Assembly (NCBI GenBank): GCA_010356995.1
Contig: ML996694.1
Span: forward strand, 540,035 to 604,034
DNA: 64,000 nucleotides
From: Trichodelitschia bisporula
Taxonomy: Eukaryota > Ascomycota > Dothideomycetes > Phaeotrichales > Phaeotrichaceae
Direction of reading: 5' to 3'
In this document: in pieces, positions 57,232-64,000 of the stretch
Layout of the letters: each line of letters opens with the position of its first letter
Numbering within the stretch: position 1 is the first letter of the stretch
Program-made: the position numbers and the translations under genes
Notes under the pieces: model-generated
Told to the model about the DNA's origin: nothing
Seen by the model: only the letters and a program-made list of their open reading frames with translations
Databases searched by the model: none

Positions 57232-59189
57232 ATGGACGTACAAGACGAGCCCCCCCTTCGTGATGCAGAGTCTGCTCCCAGCTCTGCGCCTGCGCCTGAC
57301 CACTCCGACGACGCATCCGAAAGCCGTGGCCAGAAACGCAAGTGGGATCAGGGCCCGCGGTTGCAACATGGCAGCCGAGGCCGTAAGGGAAAGGATTTGG
57401 GAAGGAATGAGTACTTGTACGTATGTTCCTCTCGCCCCTTTCGGCTCGCGATTGGTAAACAGACACATGTATCGCTTGCCTTGTACTACGACCGTCTGGC
57501 AGCAATGAGGCTAACCGAACAAGTCGTAAAATGGCAGACAAGAGAACCCGCAACGATGATGCCGAAGCTAAACGCCAGAAAGAGGACCAGGATGGCGCCG
57601 TGAAAGCGCCATACCAGCCTCTGCAGTTCACCGAAGAAGAGATTGCAGCCGACAGCCGAAAGCCCAAGCGCAAGGTCGCCGTGTTAATAGGCTACTCCGG
57701 CACCGGCTACAAGGGCATGCAAGTGATGCCCGGCAACAAGACGATCGAAGGCGACTTGTTCGCCGCCTTTGTCGCCGCCGGTGCAATCTCCAAAGCAAAT
57801 GCGGACGACCCCAAGAAGTCAGCATTAGTGAGATGTGCACGGACAGACAAAGGCGTGCACGCGGCAGGCAATGTGATCTCCTTGAAGCTTATCATTGAAG
57901 AGCCCGACATTGTGGAGAAGATCAACAGCCACCTCCCGCCGCAAATACGCATATGGGGCATGGAACGCACCATTGCGAGTTTCAGCTGCTACCAGGCGTG
58001 CGACTCGCGGTGGTACGAGTACCTCATCCCGACGCACTGCTTCTTGCCGCCTCACCCATCCAGCTTTCTGGGGAAGACACTGGTGCAGCTGGCTGAGGAG
58101 ACGGGTGATCTTGAGGGGTACAAGGAGCGGCAGCGGGAGGTGCTGGACTTCTGGGATACGGTCGAGGCCGAGCGCATCAAGCCCATAGTGGACGCACTAG
58201 ATGAGGGAACGCAAAACACCGTCAGGGATGCACTTGCCGGGCCTGAGGTTACCGAGGATGCTGGTGCCCTTGTCGAGGAGTCTGATGATGAGGACAACGA
58301 GACTTCGGATGCCACCCAGAACAGCGCCGAAGCTGGTACCGGTGCTACGGAAACAGATGCTGGCACTGGCCCTGATGACGAGAGCAAAGATGGTGCCAAC
58401 AAGGCGCCTCTCGATGCTGGGATCAAGTCGTTGAAAGAGGCATACATCGCGGCCAAGCGCGCATACCGCATCCAGCCCGAGCGTTTGGAGCGCGTTCGTC
58501 AGGCGCTTGCGAAATACGTTGGAACGAACAATTTCCACAACTTCACTGTCAAGAAGTCTGCCAACGATCCATCTGCCCAGAGACACATCCGCTCCTTCAA
58601 TGTCGCGCCCGAACCTATCCTTGTTGGGGGCGGAGAATGGATATCGATGAAGGTTCACGGTCAGAGCTTCATGATGCATCAGATTCGCAAGATGGTTGGG
58701 CTGGCTGCGCTTGCTGTGCGGTGCGGAACACCGCTGGATCGCATAACGGAAGCAATGCAGCTGGAGACGTTCAGTATACCGAAAGCGCCTGGGCTGGGTC
58801 TCCTTCTCGAGCGACCCGTCTTTGACAGCTATAACGATCGTGCTATCGCCAAATTCGCGCGGGAGAAGATTGACTTTGGCAAGTACGAGGAGGTCATGGA
58901 AGATTTCAAGCGGAGGGAGATTTACGACAAAATCTACCTAGAGGACCAGAAGGAGAACATGTATGTTCTTTGGCCCTACTCTTATCACCCGGCGCTAACT
59001 TGTCGCAGATTTGGTACCTTCTTCAACCATATAGACAACTTCAAGCAACCAACATTCTTGTACCTCTCCTCCAAGGGGCTTGCTGCTTGCGAGTCTGAGG
59101 TGCGCACCTCGACGAACCAGAAACCGTCGTCCAGAAAGAACAGGCACAAGCAAAAGGCTCGCAGGGATGCTGAAGGAAATGAGGGATGA
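57232..59189 (+). CDS. PUS1: tRNA pseudouridine synthase Pus1 (TruA family)
   Basis: Three exons (57232-57416, 57524-58960, 59009-59189) give 600 residues. The TruA fold is clear: KVAVLIGYSGTGYKGMQ, the catalytic box RCARTDKGVHAAGN with the active-site Asp near residue 170, IRIWGMERT and GQSFMMHQIRKMVGL. An acidic, low-complexity insert of about 70 residues (beginning near EESDDEDNETSD) sits between the two halves. The basic N-terminus (GQKRKWDQGP, HGSRGRKGK) likely serves nuclear localisation. The first intron's acceptor (CGAACAAG, after a GCTAAC branch site) is inferred from phase. The second intron, 48 nt, is in frame without stops, but homology at IFGTFFNHIDNF indicates it is spliced out. 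Pus1 modifies several tRNA and U2 snRNA uridines. Confidence 0.93.
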
Positions 59190-60163
59190 GTGTGGACCTA
59201 GAACTAGTAGGCGTTCCTTCCCAGGACTGGGTGCGAACTCATATAAAGATCAGAAAATAAATGTATGAAGATACCGCCTTGAAGCCTTGACATCCAACAG
59301 GTCTGAAGCTGGTGATGAGATCTTTACGTGGCCTGCGCGATTGGGCACCTCTGGCCAGCTAATGGGTCATGGGCAGCTCTTTCTTTGAAAGATCCTTTGA
59401 AGCGTATGAGCCTTGATCCTAGCTCAAGGGTCTGCCAAAGTGCATCACCCCATCCGCTCCGCTCTTCTATCTCTGCCCCCGAGGAACCGCATCAGACTAT
59501 ATATCTTGTCTTAACCATCGTGGATTATCTTGGTTTATCGTCCTCAATGCTGATTTTAAACTCTCCGCTGACAGCGGTCGGAATAGGTTACCGACATGGA
59601 GGCGAAACAGGCGAGCAAGGATGAGGTGATCCATCAACCCTTCGAGTCCACAGGGACGGACGAAGCAGACAAGGCAAGATTCGTCGTAAAAGTTCCCGCT
59701 ACTCATTTCCTGTCCGAACTAACCATGGCAGTGATGTGGCACCAAACTACGCCAGCGGCCTTAAAGCCATCGCGGAGTCCAGACATTTCAACGGGGTACT
59801 GGGCTGCGGCTCCTGGTGTTGCGGCTCCTGAATCGCCACTACCCCTATATTTTGCCCGTGCTCGCCCTTTCTACCAGTTGTAGAATGCTTTTTTGTGTGT
59901 GCTTCGGGGAGGGGTTTGGTGTTTGCTGGTAGGAGTTGGAATGGAAGGCTGATAACGCAATCACTTCTCAGCCTTACCTTATCCTAACGCATGTTCTAGC
60001 TATACCACCATAACAAAGTGGTCGGAAACTAGAACAGCCGAAGCAACACAGCGACACATTTCCCTCCACACACTTCTGCTTATCACACTCATGGATTAAA
60101 GCGCTATCTTAGCGTCACTACACTCTCCACCATCCCTCAAATTACACCCCCCTACCACCACTA
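59190..60163. other. Convergent intergenic region
   Basis: It lies between the stops of the Pus1 and Pex8 genes. A 95-codon frame with an ATG occurs at 59596-59883 but has no recognisable features, and I do not call it as a gene. The right end is very C/T-rich. Confidence 0.45.
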
Positions 60164-62452
60164 TCACAACTTACTCTCCTCCCCCTTCCCCAACCCCCCA
60201 CTCATCAAATACTCCCCCCCATCCCCCGTCCCATCGTACAACACCGCCTCCCTCCCCCCCCAAGTCCCCCACCACGCCGCCGCCACCATCGCCCGCTCAG
60301 CATCCATCTCCCCCCCAACCAACACCTCCCAAAACCGCGTACGTGCCACATCCCTCATCCCCGCGTCCCCCACCCCGCGCACCAGGCCCGCGGCAAGGGG
60401 TAACCACTCCTCCAACAGCGGCACGGGGAGGAACGGCAGCGCGTCCAGCAGCGTGAGTACCAGCACCGCTTGCTCGGACAGCGGCACCGGCGCCTCCGAT
60501 TCGCCCGGCCTAGGCGCGAGCGGCGTTGTGCCTGCGGTACCGGCGCGGTGGTGAAGCAGCTCCAGCACTATGGCGGGGAGATCGGGCTGGCTAGCTGCGA
60601 GCGGGGCGGGGGGCGCAGCCGTGCGCAGGAGGGTTTTAAACGCCAGCCTGAACTGGCGGGGCGAGAGGTGGGCTGGAAACACGTTGAATAGGGCGCTGAC
60701 GTACGTGGGGAGGTACTCCGCGGCGAGGGGCGCTGCGTGCGGGGCTGCAAAAACGGCGAGCGCGACGGAGTGCGCTGCTTCGAAGATAGGGAGGGTGTGG
60801 GGTGTGGGCGGAGTGGTAAGGTAGGGGAGGGCGGTGGGGAGGAGCAGGTCGGCGCTTGTGGAGAGGGGGAGGATGAGGGTAAAGTGCTCAGCTGTGTTGA
60901 GGAAGTAGTGGTCGAGGGTGCGGTCGAGCGGAGAAGGAGGGATGGTGCCGGGGTGCGGTGGGGCGATGTCGCTGAGTAAGGTGCCCGCGGCTGGGGGGTA
61001 GTTGGAGAGGATGTCGATGGAGGCAAGGGAGATGAAGGTGTATTGGGAGAGGCTGTCGGTGCCGAGGCGCGAGGCGATGAAATAGACGTTGCGCAGAGAG
61101 TGCAGGACTTGGGATGCGAGGATGGGGGCCACTGGTGTGTGTTAGTCGTCGTATATGCGTCTCTGAAGTCGACTTACCGGCGTCAGATGCCAGCACCCGA
61201 TCGTTCAGCAGTCGGCCCACGGCACCGCGGAACACGATGACCAGCGCAAACAGCGCTGCCTTGAGAAGCTTCCACAGCGTCGGAATGGTGCGCTTGAGTG
61301 TCTCCTCTGGGAAGATGGCTGCTTCGTCGGGGACATCGACGCGCGAGAGCTTGATCTGGCGCCACTGCATGATGAGCGAACGCGTGAACCCCGTCAAGTC
61401 CTCGACCATGGTCTGAATGATCCAGGGGTCGGAGATATGCTCCACCGCGTGGGCAATCAGTCGTGACAACGGGCCGAGAGACGAAACGAGCGGGCGCTTG
61501 AGTATCTGCTCGACTTGGTAGAAGGATGTGGTGTTGGCCTGTCGACATTAGATTGGGCATATCCGGCCGACCGTCGAACTTACCGCCCAGCTTAGCTTCC
61601 CCTGACCCTCCAAGATGTCCAAGTCAATCGCGCCGATGAAATACGCTGACTGCAAGCCTTCATGTGAGAAGAAGGCACTCCCAACAAGCACCGGAAGCAC
61701 CAACTGCCTGCATTAGCATCCCATATATACCCATACGCGGCTGGACTCACATTCCAGTCCAGGCCCGCCCTCTCACCATCCCCCAACAACGGAAAGGCAT
61801 GATTAAGCGTAAGCGCAACCGCATGTCCACCCAGCTCCTCGTGACCCCTCCCCTCCGCCAGTGCCATATTAACCGCGCGAACAAACCCCTCACCCAGCCT
61901 CCTCTTCGCTGATGCACTAATCCCCTCATCCCCAAACCCAATCACCAGACCACCGAGAACAAGCACATGTTTCCAGCGCTCGCTCCGCTCATCCGCACCA
62001 GCAACAACTGCGCGCATCCATGCTTCTGCCGGAAGTCCAATGTCCGGCTCGGGGACGTAGGGGTATGCGCCGCTCCCCGTCTCTCGGGCGGCGGCTTCAT
62101 GTTCGCGCTTGATGATTGCTTGGGCTGCGGCGTGGAAGACACCGACAATGCGGAGGACTGTCTGAAGGCCATCGGGACGCTCCCAGAGCGCGGGTGCGGT
62201 GAGGAGGTGTGCGGTTAGGAGGGTTACGTTGAGGGGGTTATGTAGACGGGTTAGGAGGGCGGCAGCAGTGGAGAGGATACTGTAAGATGGGTGAGCTTGG
62301 AGTTACAAGGGAGCTGAGATAAAAAGAGGCGACATAGAACGTGCAAGAGGTCATGCGACGAGATGGAACGCAACTCACACCGGCGTATCCTGCTGAGCCG
62401 TCCACGTCTGCAGCGAGCGCAACAGCGTCTCGAGGATGCGGTCTGCAGGCAT
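60164..62452 (-). CDS. PEX8: Peroxin 8 (peroxisomal import complex linker)
   Basis: Five exons (62452-62379, 62279-61751, 61703-61584, 61538-61178, 61131-60164) join in phase to 683 residues. Recognisable Pex8 blocks include ANTTSFYQVEQILKRPLVS, AHAVEHISDPWIIQ, LASQVLHSLRNVYFIASRLG, HYFLNTAEHFTLILP, LPIFEAAHSVALAVFAAP and LSPRQFRLAFKTLLRTAAPP. The protein ends in SKL, a peroxisomal targeting signal type 1, as expected for Pex8. Pex8 lies on the inner face of the peroxisomal membrane and links the docking and RING subcomplexes of the import machinery. At the third exon the acceptor GCAGGCAG is tandem-like, and only the downstream AG keeps frame. The divergent TMEM170-like gene starts 527 nt away. 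Confidence 0.93.
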
Positions 62453-62979
62453 ATCCGCAATCACCACGTCTCTACTCTTCGGTCAAAATATGTCGTGCTG
62501 GTATACACTTTCGATGTCGTCGGTGTCGCAATCTCCCTCGTGGAGACGCGCTGGAGGTGAAGCTCGATTCGGGGGTGGCAGGGACCTCGGCTGCGATGAT
62601 GCGCCAGCGGGCGAGACGGGAGGCGCGCACGACGTGAGAGGAGGAGACGAGAGGTGCGATGAAAGCGGGACAAGTATTCGGTCTCAGTCACATTGGGGTT
62701 GAGATGGGATGCGATAGTCGGAAGTGATGTTTGCGCCGCTGGTGTTGATTCCCGGTCCGCGAACCGCGAACCGGAGGGCTCGGGCCAAGCCCGTGATAAC
62801 ACTCCCCGTGATGCTCCTCCTCCGCGGCTTCTCCGCCGCAACCATCTCCATCTCCATAGAGCAAACAACCTTCAAGCCATCCACGACACATACCGGATTA
62901 CAGTACCCAAGGCCACAATCCTCAAGCCTCGCATCTCATACCTCCCATCCCATACAATGCGTCCACCAGCCCCACGACA
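62453..62979. promoter_or_regulatory. Divergent promoter region between Pex8 and TMEM170-like genes
   Basis: About 527 nt separate the start codons. A plus-strand open frame from 62724 overlaps the start of the membrane protein gene in another reading frame and is not called. No clear regulatory motif was identified. Confidence 0.5.
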
Positions 62980-63411
62980 ATGAGCTTTCTCAACACCCTC
63001 ACACCCCCCTCCGTCACGCCGCCCGACTACACCACACCACCCTTCCCCTCCCTCTACTGGCCCTTCCCAGTACACACCACCGCCTCACTCTACCTCTACC
63101 ACGCAACCGACATATGGCGCTTTACGGTCCTATGGACGCTCCTCTTCTTCGGCGCCACGCACATCGCCGCCTCGCTCTACGCCGTGCTCGTCCAGCTGCG
63201 CAACTGGAAGCTCGTCTGGATCGTGCCCGTCGTGTTCGCCGTTGTCGGTGGGGCAGAGGCGTTTGTCGCGGGCAGTGTGGTGGGTGGTCTGCTGGGGGGG
63301 GTGTATAATGGCGGGCAGTTTCGCATGAGTACTTGGATTCCGTTTGTTTGGGGCGCGGTTAATGCGCTTGTTGTTGTGTTGGGCGGATTTGCGATTCAGA
63401 GCGGACTGTGA
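62980..63411 (+). CDS. TMEM170-like integral membrane protein
   Basis: A single exon encodes 143 residues. After a Pro/Thr-rich N-terminus with PPFPSLYWPFP, hydrophobic helices run at about residues 45-68, 76-112 (containing VAGSVVGGLLGGVY) and 118-140 (WIPFVWGAVNALVVVLGGFA). The motif YLYHATDIWRFTVLWTLLF is characteristic of the transmembrane protein 170 family (PF10190). In animals TMEM170A shapes endoplasmic-reticulum sheets and the nuclear envelope; the fungal role is not established. The ATG was chosen because the conserved block begins shortly after it and no upstream ATG in the same frame is credible. Confidence 0.9.
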   Translation: MSFLNTLTPPSVTPPDYTTPPFPSLYWPFPVHTTASLYLYHATDIWRFTVLWTLLFFGATHIAASLYAVLVQLRNWKLVWIVPVVFAVVGGAEAFVAGSVVGGLLGGVYNGGQFRMSTWIPFVWGAVNALVVVLGGFAIQSGL

Positions 63412-63941
63412 GCTTTGGGGTTATAGACTATGGGTGTTTACGGGCGTATGGGCAGCATGGTCATGCTACGGCATGGGTTCAGCATTTGAGGCGTAGGGTT
63501 GAAATTGCCTTTGTTCAGCGAGCGGACAGGAAACGTCCTGAGCATGAGATGCGAGATTCAAAGGGAAAGCGTTGGATATCAAGGGACAAAAGCCATTGTT
63601 CTGTCTCAACAATGCCATCAAGCGTGATCAGACTGAGAGACGCTGCATCACAGAGCCAGCTGTGACGAACAATCCCCACCAGTCGCGGTACTGTAGACGT
63701 GTCCAGCTTCGAGCTCAACGTCATGATAATCCGCGCCTGCTTAGTCACCACAGCAACCGACCGCATCGTACATCCGTACCTCGTCTCACAGCATCAGCTG
63801 CGACACCAGCCATCGTCCTTGACGAGAGACACGCACATGCAAATACAAAAACCGGGCAGCTTAACCCATTACCCGGTATGAGGCCAAAATCCTAGCCCTA
63901 CTACTCCGCTCTCCCCTCATCAACGGATATCACTCAGCCTC

Positions 63942-64000
<59 letters not shown>
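63412..64000. other. Intergenic region ending in a C homopolymer
   Basis: Short open frames occur on both strands, but none is supported. The last 58 bases (63943-64000) are all C and run off the window edge. Confidence 0.6.
63943..64000. repeat. Homopolymer run of at least 58 C
   Basis: An uninterrupted poly-C run reaches the window boundary. Its length makes an assembly or sequencing artefact plausible, although a real C/G homopolymer cannot be excluded. Confidence 0.9.

Noticed and set aside
59596-59883. 95-codon ATG-started frame between Pus1 and Pex8
   Set aside because: No homology pattern, signal peptide or splicing; kept only as a weak possibility.

Overview
The window is chromosomal DNA of a filamentous ascomycete (Pezizomycotina). 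Genes are dense, lie on both strands, and most carry short introns (about 45-260 nt) with CTAAC-type branch sites just before the acceptor. The content is typical of that group: a WSC-type cell-wall sensor, a Zn2Cys6 regulator, fungal peroxin 8, an ascomycete cyclase-family protein and a TMEM170-like protein. Perfect TACTCCGTA/TACGGAGTA motifs in intergenic DNA would fit Eurotiomycetes, but class and species are not settled here. I reconstructed 21 protein-coding genes by joining exons by eye at splice sites. No rRNA, tRNA, CRISPR array or intact mobile element was seen.

Layout. 1-9 kb: a four-RRM RNA-binding protein (Mrn1/Nrd1 type), an ArfGAP (Gcs1) and a WSC-domain membrane sensor. 9-13.4 kb: gene-poor. 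13.4-18.6 kb: an Atg33-like membrane protein, a secreted Thr/Val-repeat protein and a cyclase-family protein. 18.6-22.7 kb: gene-poor. 22.7-32 kb: a Zn2Cys6 transcription factor, a small secreted protein, Atg3 and a DGAT1-type acyltransferase. 32.5-38 kb: Pfs2, a MAPEG protein and ETF-beta. 38.3-46 kb: one very large USP34/USP9X-like deubiquitinase, about 2,494 residues in seven exons. 46-48.7 kb: non-coding, with a tandem duplication and an AT-rich patch that may be a transposon relic. 48.7-54 kb: two low-complexity proteins of unknown function. 54.8-63.4 kb: Rds3, a pinin-like protein, Pus1, Pex8 and a TMEM170-like protein.

The genes are mostly housekeeping and do not form a recognisable metabolic or defence cluster. 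Loose themes are membrane and organelle turnover (Atg3, Atg33-like, Pex8, Gcs1), lipid and energy metabolism (DGAT1, ETF-beta), and RNA processing (Mrn1, Pfs2, Rds3, pinin, Pus1). Rds3 and pinin, both splicing-linked, are divergent across about 324 bp. I found no clear new biological system. The most distinctive observations are two probable 47-nt GC-AG introns in the deubiquitinase gene, several in-frame stop-free introns, two gene-poor 4-kb blocks, the tandem duplication, and a run of 58 C at the window edge.
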